Source of the DNA: Porphyra umbilicalis
Lineage: Eukaryota > Rhodophyta > Bangiophyceae > Bangiales > Bangiaceae
DNA length: 64,000 bases
Direction: 5' to 3'
NCBI GenBank assembly: GCA_002049455.2
Contig: KV918878.1
Coordinates: forward strand, 62,001-126,000
The notes under the pieces were generated by a model. That model did not search any database. It saw nothing but the letters and a program-made list of their open reading frames with translations, and had not been told where the DNA came from. The stretch's first letter is position 1; every line of letters begins with the position of its first letter. Shown one piece after another: positions 1 to 9,939 of this stretch. Position numbers and translations under genes: made by a program.

Positions 1-195
1 GACGCCTCTTCATTTCGATACTGGCGACGACGCTGATACGTGTCCTTCGTTGGCAACCACGCAGTGCGGCCAACAACGTCGAGGCCAACGGCGCTCAGAT
101 CTGCGAAAGGTAGCCCACTCTGTTTCACCCATTACATTGGCCGTTGGCAACGCGTTGGCCCGTTGGCAACTGACCACTCGCAGGGCCACACGTAG

Positions 196-476
196 CGGTT
201 TCGTTTCACCGTTTCAGACCGTTGGCCCGACATTGGTGGGAATGCTCTTAACATCAAGGTCGACAACAGCGGCTGCATCGACTTCGCCAAGAATCCCGTC
301 GAGCACAAGCGCACCAAGCACATCGACATTCGCTACCACTTTGTGCGGGATGCGATCACGACGGACAAGGTCATCCTCGAGCACTGCCCAACGGACGAGA
401 TGGCGGCAGACCCGATGACGAAGGAGCTCGCCAAGGTCAAGCACGACAAGCATGTCAAGACGATGGGGATGTGTTG
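196..476 (+). pseudogene. Ty1/Copia retrotransposon, C-terminal RNase H fragment
   Basis: The frame open from about 196 to the TGA at 474-476 reads through DNSGCIDFAKNPVEHK, RTKHIDIRYHFVRD, a CPTDEMAADPMTK segment and ends in GMC. These are the diagnostic end of the Copia pol RNase H domain (the KHIDIRYHF and ADPMTK blocks). Everything upstream of about position 196 is out of frame (TAG at 193-195), so only the last roughly 90 codons survive in this window. The polypurine tract and the start of the 3' LTR follow about 155 bp downstream, so the 3' end of the element is in natural order. Seen: the motifs. Known: this is the last pol domain in Copia order. Inferred: a truncated, inactive copy. 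Confidence 0.85.
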
Positions 477-630
477 ACTTCAAGTACGCGCCGTAAGTAC
501 ATCCGGATGTACGTACATTGCTCCTCCAAGGCGGCCATGACGGGCGGCATTGGATTTGGGACGTCAAGATTCTAGGCGGACTTACTTCTCGACAAGTACT
601 TCAAGGGCGGTCAGCTGTCAGGCGGCGTCA

Positions 631-700
631 AGCAAGGGGGCGTGTTGGAACGTCATGCTCAACGCCGCTGTAAGCCCTCCTGCTGTAAAAAGCAAAATTC
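631..700 (+). mobile_element. Copia polypurine tract and start of 3' LTR
   Basis: AGCAAGGGGGCG at 631-642 is a purine-rich tract directly followed at 643 by TGTTGGAACG, the usual Copia arrangement of polypurine tract then LTR 5'-TG. It lies just downstream of the RNase H fragment. I find no matching LTR end (TTCCAACA) downstream, so the LTR length is unknown and the element is probably truncated. Confidence 0.6.
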
Positions 701-805
701 AAGAAACCAGGTATTGACAGGGTTCGAACCCCCGACTCCCGGACGCGACCCGAAGGTCACGCGTAATGAGAGTGGGTGCCTATCTCCCACTAGGCTACCC
801 ATGCG
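687..805 (-). tRNA. tRNA-like sequence or tRNA pseudogene (anticodon uncertain)
   Basis: On the minus strand TAGCCTAGTGGGAG (797-784) matches an internal A box, with GCCT/AGGC forming a perfect D stem, and GGTTCGAACCC (730-720) is a perfect B box. A T5 run (691-687) follows as a possible Pol III terminator. Between the boxes is a UUCG-capped hairpin (GACC/GGTC). The acceptor arms do not pair in any register I tried and no clean 5+7 anticodon arm forms, so this may be an intron-bearing, decayed or transposon-captured tRNA. tRNAscan-SE/ARAGORN and small-RNA data would decide. Confidence 0.35.
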
Positions 806-815
806 ACTTCCTCGC

Positions 816-1043
816 GGTGTGGTGACTGCTGGTGCATTCGACATTTGTACCCGTGCGATTTTGAGTGAAATTTTCAAGATTTCACATTTTTTGTTCTTGC
901 GCTTCTGATGCTTTGATTTGCGTGGGCTTTGCTTTGATCCCTGATGCTTTGTTTTGGTGAGCGTTTTGATTTAGAGTGTGGGCGGGCGCGTGCGCGGGCG
1001 AGCTGCTTGGGCTGCGTGGTGGGCTTAAGTGCTCCGACTTGAA
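816..1043. other. Non-coding spacer, T/G-rich low complexity
   Basis: This stretch holds several copies of a TGCTTTGAT-like motif (about 905-955) and no convincing reading frame. I see nothing else in it. Confidence 0.5.
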
Positions 1044-1631
1044 CTACTTGAGGAGTGCCCTTGATGGGAAGAGGGGCGCTTTGGAGAGACAACCAACAAA
1101 GCACGTTCGCACACATACACACAAGCTCAAGCCACTCAACCACTTCACCGTGGTCCCCCATCCCCTATCCCCACTGCGTTTAAACACGCCGCGCCACGTC
1201 GCGTTCCAGCGCTCGCCGTGAGCCGTGCCGGCCCTGTCTTCGCGGACCGCCGCGCGCGGGCCCCACTCGGCGCTGCCGGCAAGGGTTGACGCGAAGAAGC
1301 CGCGGGAGTAGGCGTCGGGACCTCCGGGGTCGCCGGCGCTGGCCTCCTCCTCATCCCCCTCGGGGTCCCGGGGCCCCGGGCGGTGAGACACAGGTAGAGC
1401 CGGGCCGCCGCGCGCCATGTCGGCGTGGCGCCGCTTTCGCGCACGGTACGCGGCCGACGCGGCCGCCTCCTCCGTCGACGGCGGGGCGGCGTCCGGGTCG
1501 GGCGAGGTGAAGCCGGCCGGTACCGCCCATGGCTCCGTCGTCACGGGCAACGCCCGCGGGGCGACGTCCGCAAGCCGCGGCTCCGCGAGCATGACCGCCA
1601 ACGGGGCCTGCGGCGACCGCAAGACGGTCAC
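1044..1631 (-). CDS. Possible -1-frame continuation of copy 1
   Basis: This frame begins GTG at 1631 inside the stop region of the 526-codon ORF and stays open 195 codons. Its first half (EEAAASAAYRARKRRHADM, then a Gly/Asp/Glu-rich stretch ending DAYSRGFFASTLAG) looks protein-like, the last third does not. In copy 2 the homologous ORF is likewise followed immediately by an open, Gly/Asp-rich frame in another register. Either a frameshift joins the two products or a short indel separated them. No ATG supports independent translation. Confidence 0.3.
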   Translation of the reverse strand: MTVLRSPQAPLAVMLAEPRLADVAPRALPVTTEPWAVPAGFTSPDPDAAPPSTEEAAASAAYRARKRRHADMARGGPALPVSHRPGPRDPEGDEEEASAGDPGGPDAYSRGFFASTLAGSAEWGPRAAVREDRAGTAHGERWNATWRGVFKRSGDRGWGTTVKWLSGLSLCVCVRTCFVGCLSKAPLFPSRALLK

Positions 1632-3208
1632 GACGCGACGTAGTGGCGCCGGCTGTCCGCCACGGTACCCACTTGGTGGGGCAGGAGGGTGCTGGGGGCT
1701 TGACGGGTGGTATCGTGGTGGTAAGGCAGTAGGTCATGGACGGCCGCCCAGGGCACCGCCCTCACGATGGCGTCGTACTCCTCCAAGGCGTCGGCAGCAC
1801 CGCTGTCGCCCGGCGCGAGGTCGTCGACCATGAACTTTCGCGTCAAGTCGTAGTAGCACGGCGACGGCTCGAAGACGCCGCGGTACGCGCGCAGCAACCC
1901 CGACACGATGGCGGCCGTCAGCATGACGTAGGCCGTGCCCTGGATGGGGTGGCAGGGGAACGCCTGGAGCAGCGACTGCTGCTGGTGCACAACGGGCGGG
2001 TACTCGTACGTCAGCAGCCGCGGCGTCGCACACCGTGTGGCCGTTGCCGGTGGCAAGGGAGCACGCGCCGGCGTCAAGGCAATGCCGGATCGGACGCACA
2101 GGAAGATGGCCCCGTGCTTCGCCCGTCGGGCGCTTACGAGCTCGCCGCGCGCGCGGCGCGCGGCCTCCAACGCCAATTCCGCCGGGGCGGTCGCGGGGCC
2201 CACCGACGCCAAAGCGATCAGGGGGCCCACGCCCCCGAAGTTGGCAAGCGCCAAGGAGTGACTGAACGGGACCGCGGGGCGGTGGCGAAGGCGTGCGTGC
2301 CAGTCCTCGAGGTAGGCGTACTCCTCTTCGCCGGCGACGAACGGGAGCTCGGCCGCGGAATGCGGGACCAAGAGCACCCGCCCCGGGTTGCACCGCAACA
2401 TGCAGCGCAGCCACGCGGCGATGTCCTCGACGGAGCGGACGAAGGAAGCGAAGTCGCGCTCGGCCGCCGGCCGGGTACCGTAACCCGCCACCTTGGCGAA
2501 CTCCTTGAAGGCCCGCCACACGGCGGCTGCCTCACCTGCGTCGTGGGGATGAGCCGGGAGGAAGACGTCGCTGACTAGGGGCCAGTCAGCTGAGGCCACG
2601 GCCGGCCCCAGCGGGGCGAGCCACGCTCGGACGGCGGGCGGCGCCGGGTGTGGCGGGAGCGCGGGGGCCGACTGCCCCAACAACGGTGGGCGCTCCTCCG
2701 GCACGACCGCGGGGCCCCCGCTGGGGGAGGCAGCCGGGCAAGCCGCTGACTCGGCCCCGGCGCTGGCCGCGGCGGCGGCGCCCGCTGGGCGGGGCGGCTT
2801 CCGCCACTCCCGGCCGTTCGGGTCGTACGGGAGCCGCATACCCGGCGGCACCGACGGACGAACGGGGACGGTTCGGCGGCGCCCGGGCGGTCCCGACGCG
2901 GGCGGCGCGACGGCCGCCGGCGCCGGCCCCGGAGCGGCGGCCGCCGAGGGCGGGCACGCCAGGGGCGCGGGGGACGGAGCCCCGACGGGGCTGGCGGGGG
3001 GCGTCGCCGGGGACGGCTCCATCTCATCCGAAGGGGATGTAGTACTACGGGGCCCCCCATGCGCCAGGGGGCCACCGCGGGGACGTCGGCGACGACGAGG
3101 GACGCGGTCCCCGACGTGAGGTGGCGACGCCAGCGGCGGTGGTGGCCGACGGGTCGGCGAAGCGGGGGGTGGGGCGAGGAAGCGGCCCCGCTGCCCGGCT
3201 CGGGCCAC
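1628..3208 (-). CDS. Unrecognised repeat-associated ORF family, copy 1
   Basis: An uninterrupted 526-codon frame. The first ~200 residues are Ala/Pro/Arg-rich, then a compact globular-looking region begins near DVFLPAHPHDAGEAAAVW and ends VPWAAVHDLLPY ... HQVGTVADSRRHYVAS. The last ~300 residues are weakly but colinearly similar to the ORF at 9940-11991: a shared AGY segment, an LLR..PG/..V.LP segment, a VSGLL.AY segment, the VPW.AV...LPY block and an H.GT....RH block. No RT, integrase, transposase or zinc-finger motif is visible. Its surroundings are transposons and the family is repeated in 10 kb, so a gag-like or ORF1 role in an unclassified element is an inference only. The stop overlaps by one base (GTGA) the next frame, which continues to 1044. 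Confidence 0.55.
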   Translation of the reverse strand: MARAGQRGRFLAPPPASPTRRPPPPLASPPHVGDRVPRRRRRPRGGPLAHGGPRSTTSPSDEMEPSPATPPASPVGAPSPAPLACPPSAAAAPGPAPAAVAPPASGPPGRRRTVPVRPSVPPGMRLPYDPNGREWRKPPRPAGAAAAASAGAESAACPAASPSGGPAVVPEERPPLLGQSAPALPPHPAPPAVRAWLAPLGPAVASADWPLVSDVFLPAHPHDAGEAAAVWRAFKEFAKVAGYGTRPAAERDFASFVRSVEDIAAWLRCMLRCNPGRVLLVPHSAAELPFVAGEEEYAYLEDWHARLRHRPAVPFSHSLALANFGGVGPLIALASVGPATAPAELALEAARRARGELVSARRAKHGAIFLCVRSGIALTPARAPLPPATATRCATPRLLTYEYPPVVHQQQSLLQAFPCHPIQGTAYVMLTAAIVSGLLRAYRGVFEPSPCYYDLTRKFMVDDLAPGDSGAADALEEYDAIVRAVPWAAVHDLLPYHHDTTRQAPSTLLPHQVGTVADSRRHYVAS

Positions 3209-4664
3209 CCGGGGGAGCGTACCCGATCCGCCGCGCCCTGTACAGTTAACTTCGTTCCAAGGCTGTTCCGGTTATTCTTAGATGAGGGTGGTTGCAAACG
3301 ATCTAGCCGCTGATGAGCAGATCTGATTGGAACACGTCAAAATGGGAGGCAATCGATTGGCAAACGTCAACGCGTCGGCTCTCTGCCGACCCGCCAGTCG
3401 GGCGCGGTGCGGTATTAACTTGGCGGGCCCTGCCTAATGCACCTGTGGGGCGTCCATCCCCCCCCCCCCCGACTGAATTCACCGTGTGGGCACATCGACT
3501 GGGCAGGGTTTGCTTTCAAGCCGGGTCAAGCACCCCCCCGCCCCCGCCCCCATCCCTTCCCGGCGACTTTTGCTTGGCTTTTGACCTGACCAGTTCCCCC
3601 CCCCCCCCCCCCCCGCTCCCTCTAACTCGCGAAGCAGCGTTCGGCAGGATACATTGGAGAACTTCCAGGTCGTGTGCTCCTTCAGGTCTTTTCCGTCGGT
3701 CTCTAGTTTGCGTCGTCCAGTCGTCTCTGATGTCGCCCGGGTTGCTCCCGATCGTGACTGGCGCCTTCCCCAGACGCTTTCCAGTCCTCTTCTAGACCTT
3801 CTGGCTGGTTTTTCGTTGTCTTTCTGGTCCCTCTTCTCCGAGTCCTTTGGTGTTGCAAGGCAACGAGGTCAGAGCAGGTGGATGGACCCAGCGCATGGCG
3901 TCCCTCCACTGGTTTTTGCATCCGTTCCCAACTTGCTCGGCATGCATGCTTCCTCCGCCATCCTGTTTTCTTATCCACTCGCCCGTGCCCCAACTCCCCA
4001 ACCCAGTCGACAATGCAATCTCATCTCAGTTGTACATGCCTACTTTTCGAACATAGAGTCATTCCTATCCCTCAGCAGTCGTCCACCAACCCTCCCTCTT
4101 GACTGGACCATCTCCCCCAAAGTACTGTCCTGCATCCTCCCTTGACATCTGCTGTGCTCCTGGGACCGACGAGGGAACGTGGTACCGAAAAAAGAAAACC
4201 TTTCAGTACCCACCACATCAGCCATGAGACACAGCCAAGAACAGAAACAGAGCGAACCAAAGCACAAAAGGTACACATAGAGAAAAAGGCCCCACACAAG
4301 TTACAAAACTCCGGTAGACCACAAATCAAAGAGAAGAATGTCCGAGTCGGCACACAAAGGCACAGCTGAAAGGCGAAGCACTGCAGGCGACGGAGCAACA
4401 ACGGGGAAGGAGCATCGGCGTGCATCCAATGGAGGGACCAACAAAAGGAGGCAAACTCGTTCCGTTGAGAGGGTTGCGGTGGATGTCGCGCCACAAATCC
4501 GCCGCCGACCCCCACCGGGAGAAGGTTGGCGGATCTCGGCTGGCATGCGCACCAAAACCGGCGCATGCAAGATGACGGTCCACGGCGCAAACCCAAAACG
4601 TCGCTGCCGCACCTGAGGCAAGTCAACACCTGTTGGGTTCAGTGCGTGCATCGTAAAAGCAAAA
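3209..4664. other. Non-coding stretch with poly-C tracts
   Basis: Holds poly-C tracts (near 3466, 3530 and 3598-3614) and otherwise mixed-composition sequence with no ORF I can support. The first part may be the 5' flank of the minus-strand ORF starting at 3208. Confidence 0.4.
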
Positions 4665-6080
4665 GGAACATAGGAAGCCACCGGAAAAGAGGGAACGCCA
4701 CCACAAATGTGTCAGTGTCTGCGTTTGGCGTGCTTACCGTGGACATGCACGCGCGCACAATATGGCATCCTCCCGCTCCGCGTGCACACCAAATGCTCCG
4801 CCAACCCAGGAAGCGCGTCAAAGCTCCCCCCAACCAGCCTGCCATGCACTGACACGGATTATACGCGACCCTGACGAACCCAAACACGCACGTACCGGCA
4901 CACGTCCAGCAGCCCCCCCCAACCCGACTGAAAAACACAACAGCCTCCCACACCCCGTCCGAATGCCACCGACGACGCTGTCCCCGGTGCGTCCACACAG
5001 GTCTACACAAGGGACACACGCCGCCGGCCCACACGCATCACCGTGCTGCTTGTGGACCGGCGGCGAGCGCCCGCGGCGATTCCTGGCGTTTCCACCCCTG
5101 AGGAGTTCAGTGTGCGCATCAGAAATGCAGAATGAAACAGGGAGCCACCGGAAAAGAGCAAACGCCACAGCAATGCGTCAGTGTCCGTGTTTCGCGTGTT
5201 TGTCCGTCACCACCGCACACAAAGGTCACTGGAGCGCATGCACTCTGACCTCCCCGCGCCCTGCGTGCACGCCCGTGGCGTCCTCTACTCACCAACAGTA
5301 GCGGTGCGCTTGCCGTAAAGCCCACAGACCGTACCGACGCACCTCACACCGCCGTCACAACTAGCGACGTACACCTTCCGTCCTCTGGCCTGTTCCACCC
5401 CCCCATCGCATCAACCCGCACCGTAGCTTTCCACACCCCGTCCGAATGCCACCGACAACGCTGTCCCCGGTGCGTCCACACAGGTCTACACAAGGGACAC
5501 ACGCCGCCGGCCCACACGCATCACCGTGCTGCTTGTGGACCGGCGGCGAGCGCCCGCGGCGATTCCTGGCGTTTCCACCCCTGAGGAGTTCAGTGTGCGC
5601 ATCAGAAATGCAGAATGAAACAGGGAGCCACTGGAAAAGAGCAAACGCCACAGCAATGCGTCAGTGTCCGTGTTTCGCGTGTTTGTCCGTCACCACCGCA
5701 CACAAAGGTCACTGGAGCGCATGCACTCTGACCTCCCCGCGCCCTGCGTGCACGCCCGTGGCGTCCTCTACTCACCAACAGTAGCGGTGCGCTTGCCTTA
5801 AAGCGCACAGACCGTACCGACGCACCTCACACCGCCGTCCCCACTGGCGCCGTACACTTTCCACCCTCTGGCCTGTGCCACCCCCCCGTCGCTTCAACCC
5901 GCACCGCAGCTTTCCACTCCCCGTCCGAATGCCACCGACAACGCTGTCGCCGGGGCGTCCACGCAATTTCACCTACGGGCCACACGCCGCTGGCCCACAC
6001 GCATCATCTTGGTGCTTGTGGACCGGCGGCGAGCGCCCGCGGCGATTCCTTATGTTTCCACCCCTAACGTCGTCAGGGCC
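4665..6080. repeat. Tandem array, ~482-bp unit, about three copies
   Basis: The sequence from about 4949 recurs almost perfectly 482 bp later (GAATGCCACCGAC at 4961 and 5443) and again, more diverged and shorter, 484 bp after that (5927). A partial, more diverged unit precedes the array (4665-4760, GCCACCGGAAAAGAG). Units 1 and 2 differ at only a few bases over more than 350 bp, so amplification is recent. The array ends abruptly near 6080, about 150 bp from the end of a transposase gene. No conserved reading frame explains the similarity. Confidence 0.9.
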
Positions 6081-6229
6081 AGTGTGAAATGATAACTTGG
6101 CAGCCACGCGACGCCGAGAAGCGGTAAAGCAGTGCGCGTGATGCTGTTCAGTCAGTTGAATAATCACGTCGTTAATGCCGTCCCTACCGCCCGGACAAAG
6201 TGGAAAACAGAAGAAGAACGTACCGGACG

Positions 6230-7258
6230 TCAGATGTACAGCGCGTAGTTGCGCACGGCCACCTTTACAAAGCCGCGGCACATGGCTGGGGTTATTGAGG
6301 AGAGCATGAGAGCGATGCAATAAAAGGGCCAAGCGTTGAACTGCTCCGGCGTCACGTGGCGCCGCAGCCGGCTACTCCCGACAGAGAACACGTCGTCGAT
6401 GGGGTTGAAATCGGGGCTGTAGGGAGGTAGTAGGCGCACAAGCACGCCCTTGCTCTCAATAAGCGCAAGGGCAGCCTGATCGTGGACCCTGGCATTGTCC
6501 AAGATCAGCACACACCGCTCGTCCTGTTGAGACCATGGTAAAGTTGGATCATATGCATTCATGTGAGGAAGCAAGTTCTCTGCGGCGAAAAGCATGTAGT
6601 CGACAGAGGACTGTCCGGGCGGTGGTTGCGTAATCTTCCAGTCTAGCACCCGGTCGTGGCTCATTGCAACGAAAAAGCTCGTGCTCACCCCCCGAGAGTT
6701 AGTAAGGTAGCATTCAGCTCTTTCTCCACGCAAAGACCATGCCCACTTCCGGTTGGCAGAACGGCCGCAACGGTGGGCCTCATCAACATAAACTCGGGCA
6801 CGCAAAGGAATTTCCCATTGATCCAGGACCCAGCGCGCACGTTCAAGCTCGTTACGAGTGACGAAAGCAGTCTCGATCACCTTACGCGTCAAGCCATTTG
6901 CAGACAGAATGCGAGACACAGAGGATGGCGAAATGGATACATCGTCGCCCAGCAGTTGATGAAGGTTAGTGACACAGTCAGAAACTTCGTTCAGAAATGC
7001 CTCTGGGCACTGCTCTACTGCAAAGAGCACCGCCGAGCGCAGATCCGGACACTTCAAAAAGCTGTCCGCGTGAGTGTTCCACTTCGCTGGTGCGTAATGC
7101 ACCTCCCCTGTGTCCTCCACATAAGCCAACAAGCGAGTCAGTGTCCGGCGGGACATGCGAGTGTTATGCGCGGCCGTCTCTAGGCTCTGGCCATCTTCGA
7201 GATGCAAGGACAAAGCAAGATGGCGCATGGCGGACGACTTCATGGTGTCACACGGCAC
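6230..7258 (-). CDS. Tc1/mariner-like DDE transposase
   Basis: A 342-codon intact frame. The N-terminal ~120 residues look like a helix-turn-helix DNA-binding region (SLETAAHNTRMSRRTLTRLL; later SPSSVSRILSANGLTRK). The catalytic core follows the DDE_3 pattern: first Asp in VYVDEAHRCG, second in LILDNARVHD, and LLPPYSPDFNPIDD, so the third acidic residue is Asp, about 33-34 residues after the second (mariner-like DD34D type). The ATG context and absence of stops suggest a recently active or young copy. It would cut and paste its element in the nucleus. I could not find a matched pair of terminal inverted repeats: the right side may end at the motif at 7734-7752, but no partner is visible near 6100. 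Confidence 0.9.
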   Translation of the reverse strand: MPCDTMKSSAMRHLALSLHLEDGQSLETAAHNTRMSRRTLTRLLAYVEDTGEVHYAPAKWNTHADSFLKCPDLRSAVLFAVEQCPEAFLNEVSDCVTNLHQLLGDDVSISPSSVSRILSANGLTRKVIETAFVTRNELERARWVLDQWEIPLRARVYVDEAHRCGRSANRKWAWSLRGERAECYLTNSRGVSTSFFVAMSHDRVLDWKITQPPPGQSSVDYMLFAAENLLPHMNAYDPTLPWSQQDERCVLILDNARVHDQAALALIESKGVLVRLLPPYSPDFNPIDDVFSVGSSRLRRHVTPEQFNAWPFYCIALMLSSITPAMCRGFVKVAVRNYALYI

Positions 7259-7749
7259 GTGACCCGCCTCCTATGCTTCGCATCAAAGTCCCTGTCTCCG
7301 CGCGCATCGCAATCCCCATCTTCCGCATGCAAAAGCACGGAGTAATAGACAGAAAGTGGCCCACTGGTGGCGACTGGGTCTTCACAGGAAGACCATGCAT
7401 CCTCAGAAATCTGAGAAAAGACTCATCAAACAGTGAGTTCCGGCCAGGTACAGGCCACACGCACGGAGTGAGCATCAGAGAATGCGCTTTCTAGGGGGGA
7501 AACAGTGAGCTCCTGCTCAGAAGGGACCGAGAGAGGCGGGAGATCCGATCTAAGAACGGTTGTCCGAACCGTAGGGCCCGGCACAAGGACTTCAGCTTCA
7601 GCCGTCGCCATTTATATGAACCCTGATCGTACTTGAACAAGATTTGGCCGTGCCTTAGTTGAATGTTTGAGAAGTTTAGGGCGGGTTTCATGCCTAACTG
7701 AAAGTCACAGTCTGTCCCGGTCTCTGGCCGCCAGGACAAAATTGGGGGA
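7259..7749. other. Gene-free stretch between transposase and truncated gag
   Basis: No supportable ORF. Its right edge (7734-7752, GGACAAAATTGGGGGATCA) matches both ends of the small element at 12,074-12,506, so this piece probably belongs to an inserted DNA element that cut the Copia gag gene. Confidence 0.4.
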
Positions 7750-8442
7750 TCAGCAATAGTAGCACTCGATCTTGGAAAGGTCACCACGGCGGCCTTGACC
7801 TCGATAGTTGGCGCCGACGAGTGCCATGTCACCGATGCGCTTGATCGCCGGTGACTTGTCCGCCTGACGCCGCTCCTCCTGAAGCAAGCGGCTCTTGACA
7901 AAGTCGAGGCTTAGCTCGTCCTCGCCCTTGGCGTCTAGAGCCACCAGCAGGTTCTCATACTTTGACGTCAGCCCGTTGAGAACGCTCATGGCGACATCCA
8001 TCTCCGTCACCTCGCCGCCCATGGCCTTGAGGTTCTCGCCGAGGTTGCGCACGCGGTTGATAAAGCCCAGCATGCCCTCGCCGACGTTCATCGCGACGGT
8101 GTAGAATTCGCGTCGCGCCTTCATCTTGTTCATCAAACTCTTGCGCTGGAAGACGCCTTGCAGGGTTGACCACATTTCCGCCGTCGTCTTGCACCCCGAC
8201 ACGTGCTCCAGCTGCTCGGACCCAAGGGTGATCCTGATGATGGCGCTCGCCTTTGTGTCTCGACGCTTCCACCCCGCCAACTCGCGGTCCTCCGCGTCCG
8301 TCGGCTTGCCATCTTCGTCAAGCATGTCGTCCAGATCGCGCAACGCCAGGATCATCTTGATCCGCTGGCGCCACTCGTGGAAGTTCGTCTCCGTCAACTT
8401 GTCAATCTTGATGCCGCCCATGCCGGCAGCTCCACCGTCCAT
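7750..8442 (-). pseudogene. Copia gag (UBN2/DUF4219 type), cut at the zinc knuckle
   Basis: Gag polyprotein N-terminal part of a Ty1/Copia element. It starts MDGGAAGMGGIKIDKLTETN, then FHEWRQRIKMILALRDLDDM, the W..L...F segment (AEMWSTLQGVFQRKSLMNK), INRVRNLGENLKAMG and the usual SVLNGLTSKYENLLVALDAK block, all typical of UBN2 gag. It stops at KIECYYC, the first half of a CCHC knuckle, where TGA follows within a motif shared with other sites in the window. An insertion therefore replaced the rest of gag-pol. The ATG at 8442 is 149 bp downstream of the primer binding site (8591-8606), as expected for a 5' leader. No protease, integrase or RT of this copy remains here. Confidence 0.9.
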
Positions 8443-8590
8443 GATGTCTACTTGTCGTAGCGCGTCCCGATCTTTCCGAACCTTGCGCCTTGACCGTCAC
8501 GTATTTGAACCACCTTGCACTCGTCTTCTTCGCACTTGTCGCGACCGCCGCGACGCCGTCTGGAACACCTTTCCCTTGTCACAGCCCCGG

Positions 8591-8606
8591 CTCTGGGCCC
8601 ATAACC
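8591..8606 (-). promoter_or_regulatory. Copia primer binding site (half tRNA-iMet type)
   Basis: Minus strand reads GGTTATGGGCCCAGAG directly after an LTR end in TTCCAACA. GGTTATGGGCCCAG is complementary to the anticodon stem-loop of initiator tRNA-Met, the internal-tRNA priming used by Drosophila copia, rather than to the tRNA 3' end used by most plant elements. Confidence 0.75.
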
Positions 8607-8690
8607 TGTTGGAATTCGAAAATTGTACCACTCAGCTACAGCCACAATACCGGTGTGAATGGTCCTGAGGAGTTCAAACTTATAGTCCGA
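8607..8690 (-). mobile_element. Remnant of Copia 5' LTR
   Basis: On the plus strand it begins TGTTGGAATTCG, which on the element strand is an LTR ending in CCAACA next to the primer binding site. Sequence character changes to GC-rich coding-like DNA near 8690 and no LTR start is visible, so the LTR is truncated. Confidence 0.6.
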
Positions 8691-9939
8691 CATCGGCGAC
8701 GTATGCCCCCCCGGTTTGGTAGAACGCCGACACCGTCGCGTCCTGGGCACCGGCTTCGTGGGCCGCACCCCCAACTCGGGCGCCGGTGCGTGGCGCAACC
8801 CGCCGCGCGTCGGGTTCCGGGGTGCGCTCCCGCCGGCGCCCGGCGGGCGCCGCCGTCGGGCGGACGCCGTCACCCTCGGGCGTGCCGCGGCGGACGCCAT
8901 CCGGGGCTGGCCGCATTCGCCCCGGCGAGAGCGACGCCCGCCACGAATGCCGGACGTCGCGCGTCCGGGTGCCGACTCCCGCGGCGACCGGCGTCGACGC
9001 CGGGGACGAGCCCCCGTCCGTGGGGCGGGCGCTTCGGCCACGACCACCCGTGCCATCGCCGCCATCGCGGTGGTCGGCCACCGGGCGCCGGTCGACGCGG
9101 TCGCGCCCGCCCGGGCATCTCCCGAAGGCCGGTTGTCACCGCCACGGTCGCGACCTGACCCGTACGCGGGAGCCGCAGCGCGGCGACGATCGCCGGACTC
9201 TTAGCGGCGCCCATCGCCATCATGACGACCCGGCTGGGACCCATAGCCGCGCTCCGCGCCCCGGTGGTCGGCGTCAGCACGAGCACCGGCGCCGTCATCC
9301 CCAGCCGACCGGCCCCAGCCGCCACAGTGGCGGTTGTCGTGCCAACCCTGGGACCCGCCATAAGACGGACCGCCGTCGCCGCGCGACTCGCGGCCCCAAC
9401 CGCCGTGATGGTCGCCGTGGTCCCCCCCCGACACGGGGCCACCCGCGGTTTCTGGGTAGGCATCATCGTCGCCATGCGGAAAATCGCCCCAATGGGTACC
9501 GCCGCCGCCGTCGCTTGCCTACCGGCCCCATCCGCCGTCGTGGCGGTGACTCGGCCAACCTTGGGACCCGCCACCGGGCGGATCGCCGTCGCCACGCGAT
9601 ACGCGGTCCCAGCCATCGAGGCGGTCGCCGCGGCTCCGGTCACGATGGCCCCCGTCCGCGGACGTACCTCAGGTCGTCGGGTAGCCGGCACCCGGCCTCG
9701 CGAGAGGCGGCCCCAAGGCCGCGCTGCCGGGGGACGCTGGCCCCCCGTCGTCGGACGGCCCGACGGCGCTGCCGGCCTCGGGGTCGGACCACTGCGACTC
9801 GCCGCCGCGGGTGGAAGGAGCAGCGCCCCGCGCGGCGTCCATGTCGACGGCGGCACCCCACGAGGACGGGGCAGGTGCGCCCCAGTGACTACCACCTGAG
9901 CGACGGGCCGCGGGCGGCAAGGGCGACGCATCGTCATAG
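8680..9939 (-). pseudogene. Gly/Asp/His-rich tail of copy 2, frames broken
   Basis: After the 683-codon ORF, one register continues SYVDVDEGSYDDASPLPPA and on to about 9669, then another (9201-9434) carries repeated GGWGR, SRGDGGPSYGGSQGW and HDNRHCGGWGRSAGD units. A third ends AFYQTGGAYVADVGL at 8680. The repeated Gly/Trp/Arg/Asp units resemble RNA-binding low-complexity tails, which would suit a nucleocapsid-like role, but this is inference. At least two register changes are needed to join them. Confidence 0.3.
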
